This document shows, piece by piece, positions 35,696 to 46,872 of a DNA stretch of 64,000 bases. This DNA comes from Nelumbo lutea. Taxonomy: Eukaryota > Streptophyta > Magnoliopsida > Proteales > Nelumbonaceae. The stretch covers positions 57,221,655 through 57,285,654 of the forward strand of contig JAKGHH010000005.1 of NCBI GenBank assembly GCA_022828595.1, in the 5' to 3' direction. The notes beneath the pieces are model-generated. The model was not told the DNA's origin. It worked only from the letters and a program-made list of their open reading frames with translations, and did no database searches. Made by a program: the position numbers and the translations under genes. Position 1 is the first letter of the stretch. Each line of letters begins with the position of its first letter.

Positions 35696-37581
35696 GTACT
35701 CTTTTATTAGGAAAACATTGTTCTAGACCATGCTTTGGAAATCAAGAAAGTGTGGTCTGGAGCAATGTTAAATTTAATGTTTTCTGAGAAAAATGGTGCA
35801 TTGTTATTGATGCTGTTTGATCATAGGTAGTGTAAGAACCGAGGTCACAATCAGATAATTTTTGCTAACTGGGTAAAGCTGAGGTGGAAGGATGAAATTG
35901 CACAATGAGATCTAAAATCAAGAAAATGTCAGAGGCCTGAGGAATTATCCCTGAGTAGATATTCTAACACTTAAGTCAATAGAAAGCAGTGGACAGTCGA
36001 GCCGAATAATTAGAGAACGGTGCTAGTCCGAGCAAAGTAACAATATGGGAGTCAAAAGTTGGAACATTTACCTTGAATGGGAGGTAACTTTTTATAACTA
36101 ATGATCCATGTCCTGATCGGATAAGGCTTCCGGGGTTGTTGGGATGAGGTTACCCATCGAGGTCTTCAGGATAAAACTTAATCCCCAGCGGAGTTGTCCC
36201 CATCCGCGTGATGATCTCTTATCTTGGTTGCACTTATCCACATGATGTGGTGCCAACGTGGCTAAAGAAATAAGGTACGGCCGTGGAGTTGACGCAGTGC
36301 TGACATGGCCGAGGAGATAAGCTAGATCATGGAGGTGACGCAGTGCTGACGTGTCGAAGAGATAAGGCATCACGTGACATCTGGGGCCAGCTCAACCATT
36401 ACCCAAATAGTTACCAACAATGCAATGATGTGGCATCATCTTGAACGTGGGATAATATAAACCATATTAAAAACATTACTGTCACTGTACCAAGCAAAAA
36501 CAGTATTGTTTTCTCAATAAACAACCTATAAGGCAGCACCCATTCCAAACAAAAAATAAACATCATTTTCAAAAAACGTTAAGATATTCCCAACAGCGAT
36601 GCCAAACACTTATTTAACGTCGGTTTGCCTCTGCTCAAACCGTAAAGCTAGAGACTAGAGTAGATGGTAGGCCTTCTCGTATATAATTTATGTAGTAGTG
36701 AATTGCCTATGTATGTGCTCCAAAGTCTGCATGCGGCGTGCCACTATATGTCTAGATCTAATGGTTGAATTCTTATTATTAGCATATCACTTTAATGCTG
36801 AGATCAATCATTCAATTTGATCAGCACGCCACTTTAATGCGTGGCTTGGTCAATAATTGAGTTTTCATATCCGCACGCCTCTAAAATTCAACATGGTTTT
36901 TTATATTTCTTAAATTTATCATGACGTTTCAAAACACCCAGAGTCGAATCATCGAGTTTGTCTAAAATTCACATTCCCATTAAAGATTTTTGTTAGATGA
37001 CCCTTAATGACCAGTAATAAAAGTTGTCCATAATCATTTAATTATTTTATATGGCCAAATTATTTCTGAATAATCAATCAAGCTTATTAAATATTTTTAT
37101 AACAAAATTACCTCAGACTTAGGCCCGGGCCTACATTAGACCTGCAAATTTTAGAGTCAGGTTTGAACCTAATACTTTAAGCCTGGCCTAGGGCTGACGT
37201 ATTTAACAAGGTTGATTGACCATTTAAGGGTAGTTTAGTCATATAAATTGTAAAACACCTAAATGCTTACATTGACAACTTTTATTAATGGTTACTAATG
37301 GTTATCTAATGGAAATCTTAATAGAAGGTGAATAAAACTCAATGACGAGGGGCTCTATGGATGTTTTGAAAAGTCATGGTGAGTTTAAGAGAAATGTAAA
37401 AATGTCATGGTGAGTTTTAGGGGTGTTGATAGATTGGATAGCAAACCAGGATTCATGAAATCTCACCTCAAAACAAATAGTTGGGTTATTGAGTTTTGGA
37501 GCATAGTTATGCTATTGTATATCTATACTCCAATTTTTTGAAAATTTTCAACCTTTGTGGTCAAATGTACCAACCCTTGAT

Positions 37582-37587
<6 letters not shown>

Positions 37588-37644
<57 letters not shown>

Positions 37645-37648
37645 TTAA
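37588..37648. repeat. (AAT)n/(ATT)n inverted microsatellite
   Basis: An (AAT/ATA)n tract switches directly to an (ATT)n tract, giving a near-perfect palindrome that could fold into one long hairpin. The sequence after it (AAAACATTTGCATACATCTC, then TATTTATCATG) also occurs in related form beside the ATT tracts at 54180-54240 and 63320-63380. Confidence 0.8.
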
Positions 37649-39779
37649 AGATGAAACACACAAAAATACAAAAAAAAATGTAAAAAACATTTGCATACAT
37701 CTCTAATAGCATATATTTATCATGTTAAACAAAAATAAGTGTGACAAATAAATATAATTTTTATAGAAATAAAAATAAAAAAGTTGTAAAAATTTTAAAA
37801 ACATATTATTTACTATCATCATTAACATAAAAAATTGGCACTTGTAAAGCGCATGCAAACTTACTAGTTAATTAGAAATAAGACAAATTGCAAGAAGTGG
37901 ATTATATATGCATATTCTAGCAGAAATAGCAACAACCTCACCTTTGCACATACAAAGAGTTTTTTAACAAGATTTGAATAACCTTGGTCATATAGGTTAT
38001 AAATGGAACAACCCAATTATTGCACTAAGGCCCACCCTCACATATTTAGGCTAAAAAATATGTAAAATTAAGAATTATATTTGGGATGAATTATGAAAAA
38101 TCAATGTTGTTGGGTTGATAAATAACTCAAGAAAAGATCTTTTGTGACTATCATGTGCATACGTGTTTAAACATTTCTAATCTATAACTCCAAATAGCCC
38201 TTATATCAGTTTATGAGACCATTTGCAGAAAATTGATAAATTACAACAAAAAAATAGAAAATAAAGAAAAAATAGAAGATTACAGAAAAATACAGGAAAT
38301 ACAACAAAAAATATGAAAAATATGAAAATACGGAAAAAAAACACCGAAAGTTGTAAAAAGTACAACAAATTGAACACAAAGAAAAAGAAAAAAAATACAA
38401 AAAAAAATGTACAACTTTAAATGGGCATTTTCATAATTTTAACTTTACTGTCTAAGTCAAACCTATTAATAGGACAAGGGCAAAGTGCTGGAATATTTTA
38501 AAAAGTTTTAGGTTTTTATGACAAATGAAAGTTCGAAGGACTAAGTATCACTTCCCCACTCAACTCTGCACCCTGCACATCTCCCTGGGTTTTTATCTTG
38601 TCAACGAATTCCATGTTGGAACTTCCATTACTTAGGAATTAGGATTCAAAGCCTATAGTGACGATGATGACCACAAGGAAGATGATTATAGTGGTTAGTT
38701 TTTGTTAATTAGAAAGAAGAGCCAGCCCCTTCATACCCTTCATTCAAAATTTTATTAATTAAAGTAACAAAATAAAGTGTAGAAATGGCAAGGGGCAGGG
38801 TGGGATTGGGTTTTACATGCCCTGTCCCTAATCCTGAACTCAGTACCTTCTCCCAAACCTCACTAGGGCTAGAAATCCCAACCCCATCTCTGTCCTATCC
38901 CTAATCTTCAAAGTTTTAGGTTTCTCCAAAACCCAATAGAAACCCCAATCAATGATAAAAAACCCATCCGACGGAGTCATAGGGTGGGGTGGAGTCCCAC
39001 GAGAATGGGTCAAATTGCCATCAATACTATATCATAAAACAAGTTTTTGAATATCTAAACTTGGGTTAACAATGCCACTGGAGCTAAAGTATTAAATAAT
39101 ACTTTTCAATATATTAATACTATAGATTCCAAATCTTGTACTAGCATTATAAAACAAGTATCTATATCTGAACTTGAGTTAATTTATGACTTAAAAGGAC
39201 TTTCTCACAACTTTCCCAATTTCAATATTTTTCTCATAAACCAAATACAACCTCAATAACCATATTAATTAATCTCACTATTCAAATAATACCACTGGAT
39301 CAAAAGAACAAAGGTTCTTTCATTTTATGGTACAGAATGGACATAGAGCTCTGGTCAAAGGGCCACTTGCACGTGTATTGCCCCCTCCAACCATTTTAGA
39401 GGGGGAAGTTGAGTTTCATTAACTAAGAAACCCATGCTATTTTTTCAGATTTTTGTGGGGATTAGAAAAAAATTATTTTCTTGGGTATCATTTACTTGGG
39501 TACTCCCAAATGGATAAATAACTTCTCACTTGAGAGAAAGTTGACAATACTTGGATGGGACAAAAATGCCCCTATTAATAATAGATTTTAATAGATTTTA
39601 TGGATAAAATGGTCAGTCACATTTACTTGGGAAATAAAAGATTATAGGTAAATGCACTTACCCAGGTAAGTAACTTACCGAAATGCAAACAAGCCTCACC
39701 TTAGGAAAATGATGGCCTCGTTCACTTATGCTTTATACAAAATGGAAACCAATTAAAACCTTTATTCTTGAATTAAATA

Positions 39780-40463
39780 GGCCACGTTTGTTTGAGGTGA
39801 AAAATCAAACCAGGGTAAACTTTACACCCCGGTTCGATTTTACACGTATTTGGTAGAGGTTTTAATATTGCCTCGTGAATCAATGTAAAAGTCCATTCTC
39901 GCCAATATTTATATTCAAAACCAATGAAAAGCTTACATCAATAAATCTCCATCCAATGGTCTCCTCTCTATACGAAGAGTCAAAGAGAGCATGAGAAGAC
40001 ATCCTCTCCTTTGATCAAGAGAAGACCTCCTCCGTCCAATGGTCTCCTTCTGCATCCTTTGTTTTAAAAGAGATTGTGTTTAGTTTCTCCGGGTGCTGCA
40101 TTTCCCAGAAGGGAAGGAGCCTGCCTTCAAAGAAGAGCTCATCGGTCGTTAACATCCTATCACCGGTAGAGTTGCTAGAGAGAAACTCAAAATCTGCATT
40201 GCGAAATCATTGTCATCGACGAAGTCGACGAAGAAAGAGATCTGCGGGCTTGATGCTAGCTTAATGGAGATTCAGAATAGAGTTTCAAAGCAGAGTTTCA
40301 AGAGGCTCTATCAGAGCAGAGTTTCACTTTTACATCAGAACAACCAAACAGGATGAGAGAAAATTTCTAAAACACCCCAGTTCAATTTTCTATCGATGAC
40401 TAAACCGGGATCAAATTTTCCATCAGTGTAAAATTTGAATTTACAGTTAAAACAAATGCAGCC
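39780..40463. mobile_element. MITE-like element with inverted ends
   Basis: The left end GGCCACGTTTGTTTGAGG matches the right end read in reverse, GGCTGCATTTGTTTTAAC. Both sides also share the block around ACCGGG/CCCGGT. The flanking trinucleotides (ATA and TTA) do not agree, so the exact ends are uncertain. The short frame at 40076-40264 inside it is probably not a gene. Confidence 0.5.
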
Positions 40464-40750
40464 TTAGGTGTTTGTCAACATGTATGATTATTTTTAAAAC
40501 AAATTAGATAACAAATTTCCATATTAGTAATAAAAACAATTTATTTAACGAACAGTTAGCCCCTGGAACTCCGATTGCAGATTATATAAACCTTCACCAG
40601 TTCGGGGGAGTGCAGATGCCCCACCAAACATGTACAGTCTTAGTTTTAAATCAAGCAAAAACCTTAATGCTTGAGGACACCAACAGCAGCTCAATGTTCG
40701 ACAGGAGCAGCATGAACATAAGCAACGTTTTTGAGCAAAGAGAATCTCAA

Positions 40751-40835
40751 TTTAAAACCTTGTAGTATTGAGTGGGTTATTGGCGCAACAGGGTGGTGAT
40801 GCCCTACATTGACAAAGGAAAGGTTGTTCTGGAGC
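40751..40835 (+). repeat. 85-bp dispersed repeat, copy 1
   Basis: AATTTAAAACCTTGTAGTAT through GACAAAGGAAAGGTTGTT recurs at 49286-49372 with moderate divergence. It includes GGCGCAACAGGGT and CTACATTGACAAAGGAAA, a pattern common next to retroelement ends. The element it belongs to was not identified. Confidence 0.6.
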
Positions 40836-41202
40836 ATCTTAATTGTTTCGTGGATCCATATTACCGTTTAGCATTTATCAACTTTGAGTGCAAAGTTTGC
40901 ATCCATTTTTTAGATGCCAACTTTGCTCTCATTTTGAATGCAAACATGTCTTCAAATATGTATTTGCTGTAATTTTCAAGACATAAATACACTCTTACCA
41001 AACACTAGCAAAACTGAACAAGAGTGCAAATATCCACTGAACTAACATTTGCACTCTTCCCAAATAAAGGCTAAGAGTTCATGTTAACTCAATATTTGCA
41101 TTATTATGTGAATTACACAGTTATCATATTGTAGGAAAAAAATTTTGCCTTTGGACAAAAAAAAAATTGACATACAATATACATGTATAGATAGATAACT
41201 AA

Positions 41203-42004
41203 TATAGTTGTCAAGGCAATGCCTAGGCAACAAGGCGCCCTTGGAGGCTTGCCTCGCCTAGTCATCAAGCAGTTTTTTGCACTGGGTTATAAAATACTTT
41301 TATATTTTTATTTTTTTGACATTATAATTATAAAATAGACATTATTAAACTAGAATATTCATTTTATGTGTTTATATGCTAATTTCTTTTTATTATTTTC
41401 TTATTTTGTTAGGGTTTAATCAATTGAAACATTGCTAAGATACATCTCTGTGTATTGGCAGAGGTGTATTAATGCTTATAACGATACTCCCCCTATTTTT
41501 TTATTTATTTGGTTTTCAATTTCATTGGTATATATATTGTTTAAAAAATGGGTCCTCGAAAACACCTATAAACAAGTATCAGGACCCCAAAGATACAATA
41601 CAATACACCCGATAGGGGCGTATTGTATCGAAATTTTAATCCTTGATTGAACCCTAAAAAATTTCAAAACCTGAACCAATAAGCAAGGGAAGAACTTAAA
41701 ATTTTGTCTAATCAACACATTTTCTTTTTTATTTCTTATAACAAAAGTACGGGTTCAGGCCCTATATTTTTTGAGTTTTCTTTCCTTTGTTATTTTTCTT
41801 TTCATAAAATGCTGATTTTCTAGACTTAAATATGAATTTATACTTCTCTTTATGAAAATAGTGAATGATTATTAAGGAAAGATAGTTATGAAACCTAGGG
41901 AACTATCCTATGATATATGGTTTTACTTAAAAAAAAAAATCCATCGCCTACGCGACAAGGCACCCCCCTGTCGCCTAACCTCACCTTGGTGCCTTGAAAA
42001 CTAT
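41203..42004. mobile_element. Non-autonomous Mutator-like element
   Basis: The ends are TATAGTTGTCAAGGC and, in reverse, ATAGTTTTCAAGGCACC. A perfect 9-bp repeat GATAACTAA flanks it (41194-41202 and 42005-42013), the length typical of Mutator insertion. The interior has no transposase. The ends carry GCCTAGGC/GGCGCC-rich words. Confidence 0.75.
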
Positions 42005-42399
42005 GATAACTAAGTAGATAATAAATACGCATATCATAAATACTTGCATACAAAAAAAAAACATAAATATATAGACATACATTTATGGATGCATAGTTGC
42101 ATGAATAGTGAATTTGCATATACACAAATATTTACATGCATAAATGCATATTTATATAATATTTATACATATGAAGTTAAGTTGGGTTTGGGTTGGTCAG
42201 GACTTCAACCCTAACCCAAGCTCAAAGTTAATTTGGTTCATACTTTTCAACCGTAATCCTAACCTGAACTTCAACCTAACCCAACTAGGGGTGCTAGCGG
42301 ATTGGATCATGAACTGATCTGAATTCAAATCCAATTCGATTTTTGAAAAGACTGGATCACAAAATAGGACCTGTTAGGAAATAAGATTGAATTCAAATA

Positions 42400-43080
42400 G
42401 TATCTTGTCATGCCAAATTTCCAACAAACCAAGCAAAGATGAGTTTTGGGCCAATCATTATGGACTCCAGATCTCATGCCCGTGTCCACCCACAACACTA
42501 TCCCCCATAAAACTATGTAAAAGGATGAGATGTTCTCCATGTGTGAATGCAATGTTATTTGGGTAAACGTGGGCAGAATTTGTATGAACAGAGATCCGGA
42601 TGACTTTAAAAATCCTGGTCAATGTGAAAATTCATGTAGAAACACTTTTTGTGGATGCAAGTATGCAAGGGAGTAATTAACCAACAACATCTAAGCTACA
42701 GCTACTTCTACATAACAAATGTAGCCAATGTGCATCAAGTTTTTTAGATCAGTTTTTTTTTTTTTTAAGTTTGTTATTAACTTACCTATGTAAATAGGTC
42801 AAACCGTCAAAGAAGAAAGGACTCCGGACGTCCTACCCAAGAGAACTCTGCCCACCTCTACTTACAACACACTACCTATTCCCCCGTGAATTTGGAACAT
42901 CTCCCCTTACATAATACCATGCAGAGGATGAGATGTTCTCCATGTGTAACTGGGATAAACATAGGCAGAATTTGTGTGGACAGGAGATCTGGACTAGAAA
43001 GAATGTCCTCTTTTATAACGTCATATAAGGTTTGCAGCTTCTCGGTTAAAGAATGTCCTCCTTTATAGCGTCACATATCT
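42400..43080 (+). repeat. Diverged direct duplication
   Basis: GGATGAGATGTTCTCCATGT with following AAC(A/G)T.GGCAGAATTTGT occurs at about 42525 and again at about 42927. AAAGAATGTCCTC, then TTTATA.CGTCA, occurs at about 42998 and 43049. These look like an old local duplication. I see no gene. Confidence 0.55.
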
Positions 43081-43746
43081 TTAGAAAACCCATATGATTT
43101 GAATTCAAATATTCCTTTCTGGAAAATTTTCCCTCTTCATCAGGCTCAGATCTTCAAGCCACGCGTGCCGTCCATAAATAAACCATGAATTACGGTTGCC
43201 TGAACTGAAGAGATGGGAAGAATTTAGGAAGAGAATCCCAGAAAGCACAGACAATAATTGCAAAGTAAATAAAAAGATGTGCCAAACACCACCATATTCT
43301 AATAATAACTATTCGATAAATCAAGGAATGCTAGGGTGAAGACACTCTCCCCAAAACAACCATGGTCCATGGAGTACCACCAAATCAAGGGCCTTGTCTA
43401 TAGAACACCCGGACCCATTTGGACCCATCATTCAATGGGTCCCACCTAAGAGATTATCTGTATAAAAAATCAGCAGTATTATATATATGATTTTGGACTA
43501 TTAGATCTGGAGTCCAAAGCAATTCTTCGCACCATGGAAATAAATTAATGTAGAACCATATTATACGTATATACCAACTGATCTCCATTCTTATTGTTGG
43601 TTATTATATACGGGAAACGTGTTTCTATCCCTACCGGCTAGTGGTCATTAATGTGAAAATACGTAATCTAAGCTTTACCAACTTTCTATATTCAATACAT
43701 CTTTCGAATTTAATTCATAATTAATACATGGTGACATACCAAGCCT

Positions 43747-43754
43747 TATATAAG
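43747..43754 (+). promoter_or_regulatory. TATA box of the CLE-like precursor gene
   Basis: TATATAAG lies 54 bp upstream of the ATG at 43808 and only 3 bp before the in-frame ATG at 43757. Transcription about 30 bp downstream would begin after 43757, so the later ATG is the likely start. Confidence 0.65.
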
Positions 43755-43807
43755 AGGTGAAGCCGAGGGTGCTGTCTGTATCTGCATGTAGAGGAGGAGG
43801 TGAAGAA

Positions 43808-44362
43808 ATGGAGGTCTGCATGTGGAGTGTATTAGTACTCACTGTTTTAGTTCTATCCTCTTCTTATCAAGGTGCTTATGGAGACATAGTTAATAAAGCC
43901 CTGCATCATTCTATGGTTTTAGATTCGCATCCATCAACTTCTCAGGCTTTTGCATATAAAAGGCTTGTTCCAACTGGCCCAAATCCGGCAGAGTCTCCAG
44001 ATCACCCCAACATAGGATCAGACATACACCACCCCAAGACTCCAATGGCGTCAGACTCCAGAGGTTTTGCATATAAAAGGCTTGTTCCAACTGGACCAAA
44101 TCCGGCAGAGTCTCCAGATCCTAACATAGGATCAGACATACACCACCACAAGACTCCAGTGGCGTCAGACTCCAGAGGTTTTGCATATAAAAGGCTTGTT
44201 CCAACTGGCCCAAATCCGGCAGAGTCTCCAGATCCTAACATAGGATCAGACATACACCACCAAAAGACTCTAATGGCATCAAACTCCAGAGGTTTTGCAT
44301 ATAAAAGACTTGTTCCAACTGGCCCAAATCCGGCAGACTCTCCGGACCCTAACATAGGATGA
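43808..44362 (+). CDS. Secreted peptide precursor with four tandem CLE-like motifs (184 aa)
   Basis: ATG at 43808 (context GAAGAAATGG) opens a signal peptide, MEVCMWSVLVLTVLVLSSSY, with likely cleavage near QGAYG/DIV. An upstream in-frame ATG at 43757 was rejected because it lies before the expected transcription start. After a short linker the protein is four repeats of 38-39 residues, each with GFAYK (AFAYK in the first) then RLVPTGPNP; the motif arginines are residues 52, 91, 129 and 167. RLVPTGPNP fits the first nine positions of the 12-residue CLE peptide pattern (RLVPSGPNPLHN), including Pro4, Gly6, Pro7 and Pro9. The last three are AES or ADS instead of LHN/LHH. CLE peptides signal at the cell surface through receptor kinases such as CLV1 and BAM. 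The spacers (PNIGSDIHH.KTP.ASDSR) are also conserved. The stop falls inside the last repeat (TGA for TCA), and repeat-like sequence continues after it. A different proline-rich peptide family is possible. Confidence 0.75.
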   Translation: MEVCMWSVLVLTVLVLSSSYQGAYGDIVNKALHHSMVLDSHPSTSQAFAYKRLVPTGPNPAESPDHPNIGSDIHHPKTPMASDSRGFAYKRLVPTGPNPAESPDPNIGSDIHHHKTPVASDSRGFAYKRLVPTGPNPAESPDPNIGSDIHHQKTLMASNSRGFAYKRLVPTGPNPADSPDPNIG

Positions 44363-44410
44363 GACATATGCCACCACAAGACTCCATTGGCGTCAGACTC
44401 CGGTGGATCT
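43949..44410 (+). repeat. 114-bp coding tandem repeat
   Basis: Units start (TTT of FAYK) at 43949, 44066, 44180 and 44294. Steps are 117, 114 and 114 bp; unit 1 has one extra codon (His). Units differ at only a few bases, so the expansion is recent or homogenised. The fourth unit's tail runs past the stop to about 44403. Confidence 0.9.
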
Positions 44411-45520
44411 TGATCTCAGGCTTAAATACCTGTTCTTTGAATCACTATAAACGACGTATTATGCAATAAGTGCAATGATGGTTTACTTTTAAATGCCTAT
44501 TGTCTACCTTATTTCAGTAAGGAATTATAGCAAAATGTAGAGCGGCAAACAATCAATCCCAGCTCTAATTGTGGTAGAATATATTTCGAGCCAAAAAAGT
44601 TCTTTTGTTTTGTTTCGCTACATGCATCACCATCTATTTGTATCTATATAAGAAGAGGAGTGTCTTAAACGCAAGAAATTCTCTCACTACAAGCTTCACA
44701 CGGATTCCTTTAGCTTCTCATTTATTACACGTGTGAGAAAAGAAAATAATAAAATGAAAAATAACTAACTAGATTTTTACTCTCTCAGGATCATTTTACT
44801 TGATGCTCTCTTTGGTTCTCCTTATCTTCTAATGACATGATAGCATATATTTGTATGCAAACCTCCTTTCTTTTCTTTTTGCCCAAATTTGTTTTTCAAA
44901 TAATGTAGAGTACAAATTTGAATATATTTTACTTGATGCTCTCTTTGATTCATTATATAATCAGAAATCAGTTATTTTAAGTCATTTGCATCCATCCATT
45001 CTTTTCTTTTCAATTAAGAAAGGCGAGGCTGCATAGGGTTATTATTCATTGTGGTGTGGATTGGTGCTTTTAAGGCTGTGTTTGGTTTGAAGGAAAAAGT
45101 AGGGCAAGGTATAGGGAAATCTTTACAAACCATGCATAAGTTTCCCTATTTTTCCCTTCCTTTTCCTTCAAGCCAAACATAGTATAATTGTTAGCAAAAT
45201 TTGATAAATTATGTATAGTTTTTCCATGTTTATCATCCAAAATAGTTATTCCGAAGTTGTAAGTAAGCTTCAAAGTGGTAGAGGAGACCAAAAATTGTTT
45301 AACATATGGTTGGAGAATGAAACATTGTTGGGAGTTGAGTGATGGATGGTTGTAGCTTTCTGGGTTGGTTTTGTAAGAGTGTTGTATCAGAGAATGGACA
45401 AGATTATGTATTACCAATATAATAATATTGGTTGAAGGCAGTTTCATCTCAAGAATCAACAATATGTTTTCTCCCCAGTAGACTTGCTGATCCAGTGGTT
45501 TGGATTTTTGAATAAACCCT
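44411..45520. other. Downstream of the CLE-like gene, no further gene seen
   Basis: AT-rich sequence expected to include the 3' end of the peptide gene. A small MITE lies at 45074-45184. The frame at 45070-45462 overlaps that MITE and has no recognisable domain. Confidence 0.5.
45074..45184. mobile_element. Small MITE, TGTTTGGTTTGAAGGAAAAA family (copy 2)
   Basis: A 111-bp element with ends GGCTGTGTTTGG and, in reverse, TACTATGTTTGG, flanked by TAA on both sides (45071-45073, 45185-45187). Same family as 29189-29327. The TAA duplication suggests Harbinger/Tourist type. Confidence 0.7.
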
Positions 45521-45529
45521 GTATCCTCT

Positions 45530-45845
45530 GATGTCTATTTACTCAACACAGATGGGAGTTTTTCTAGTGCAGGCGGTGGTTTTGCTAGTTCTTTTATTAG
45601 GCACGTATAGCTCTCTGGTTCTTTTGTTTTGGGTAAATGTGGACCTTGTTTGCAGTGCAGAAGATCTTGGCTTGGAGAACTTTGTGATAGAATGTGATTC
45701 TATTTCAGTTGTTGAAAATCTGAGTAAGAAGTCTTTTGCTGTTTTGTGTTGTTCTTTTGTTTTTCCTTGTTGTGCGTTTGTTAGTTTAGTTTTACTCTCT
45801 GTTGTCGTCTTTCTTTTGTTTTATGTTGTTCTGGATTATTTCCTT
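45530..45845 (+). pseudogene. LINE RNase H remnant
   Basis: It reads LNTDGSFSSAGGGFASSF, a stop, then after a frame change LGLENFVIECDSISVVENL. This is the order of a LINE-type RNase H domain (NTDGS... then the ECDS block). A TTTTG-rich tail follows. The TR-GAG element has inserted just after it, at 45873. Confidence 0.65.
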
Positions 45846-45872
45846 GATTATGTAATACCAAAATGCCCTACT

Positions 45873-46309
45873 ATCACGGGACTAGTCGATGAGGCCCTGT
45901 GCGGCGCTCGATGGGGTCGAGAAAGCCTACAAATGCAAGCAACAACACACAAAAGACAACAAGAAGGCACACAAATTAGACAAAAGGCAACTTGTATTGC
46001 ATTAATCTGTGGTAAGCACAAACACACAGTATAATGTCGAGGAGATTTCATGCTTAACCTTTACACGCTTATGAGCTCATTCGACTACCTACCTCCCCTC
46101 AAAGAGTACGTTAAGCTTTTGGGGGAGTGACATTAAGAAACATCAAAAATGTGAAAAAACATACTACAATATTACAATAGTGCCATTAGCAATCTCCCAT
46201 ACAAAAGTACATGCATAGCCCACCCATGACACACACTTGGACACTGGAGTGGTTGTTATAGGCACGATGGATGGCACTTGATGGCGCGGCCGAGAGAACA
46301 CTTGTTACA
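45873..46309 (-). repeat. 3' LTR of the TR-GAG element
   Basis: It mirrors 48840-49276 along its whole length. Its minus-strand start TGTAACAAGTGTT follows the polypurine tract. The outer end is mutated (TG/CA lost), which leaves the CTACT duplication adjacent. Confidence 0.85.
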
Positions 46310-46320
46310 ATCTCCCCCAC

Positions 46321-46710
46321 TCAATTTAGTATTCGTCCTCGAAGACTAGCTTTTACTTGAGGCTCCGATCTGCTGTTGATGAAGGAAGGTTCTTCAGCTG
46401 CTCCACAAAGTTTATCTCTTCCAAGGCCCGGGCATGATGATGGGTGGAAGTCTTCAATGTGTTCTGGATGGCGGGAAAACCTATGGCTAGTCTCTACGGC
46501 AAGTCCTTGCCTGGCTGCTTTAAGGTAGGATTTTGGTTGCTCTAGCTTGGTGTTTGGAAGGTTTGTGGCCAGGGCTAGGTCAAAATGATATTTTGGATTG
46601 TTAGGGTGTTGGTTCCCATTTATTTTTCCCCAAGGTTGACTCACAAGGCTACTACTGGATTTAGAATGAGGGATGATGTAAAGGTGGTCCCTAAATGGCT
46701 TGGGTGGCAC
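46321..46710 (-). other. 3' internal region of the TR-GAG element
   Basis: An open frame of 129 codons lies between the gag-protease gene and the polypurine tract. It has no recognised domain; its end (KASLRGRILN) resembles the C-termini of plant Gypsy polyproteins. It may be the tail of a polyprotein that lost its pol core. Function unknown. Confidence 0.4.
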
Positions 46711-46872
46711 TCGCTCTCCCCGTTGGTTGTGGTAGTAGATGTGGGCTAGGTTTGACGCGGCCTTGGGTTTTCTGTTGGGCCCATCAGTTGCAGGCGCTTG
46801 CGACTTCTACTGCGAAGTCGACTTCTGTTGATGTGGTTGGTGTTGAAGCTGATGCTGATGCCGATGTTGGTG

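Larger units (their letters stand above)
33076..39779. other. Intergenic region, repeat-rich, no gene seen
   Basis: It begins with the ABC transporter promoter. It also holds short direct repeats (33720-33966), an inverted repeat (35616-35695), an LTR-like stretch near 36060-36470 with repeated words (GACGCAGTGCTGAC), an AAT/ATT inverted microsatellite (37588-37648) and A-rich low-complexity sequence near 38220-38410. Long AT-rich stretches (34440-34760, 34990-35180) show nothing recognisable. Confidence 0.5.

Noticed and set aside
44002..44379. Antisense 125-codon frame over the CLE-like gene
   Set aside because: It is the mirror of the tandem repeat; the plus strand has signal peptide, TATA box and conserved peptide motif.
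45070..45462. 130-codon minus-strand frame
   Set aside because: It overlaps a MITE and shows no domain, signal or splice support.
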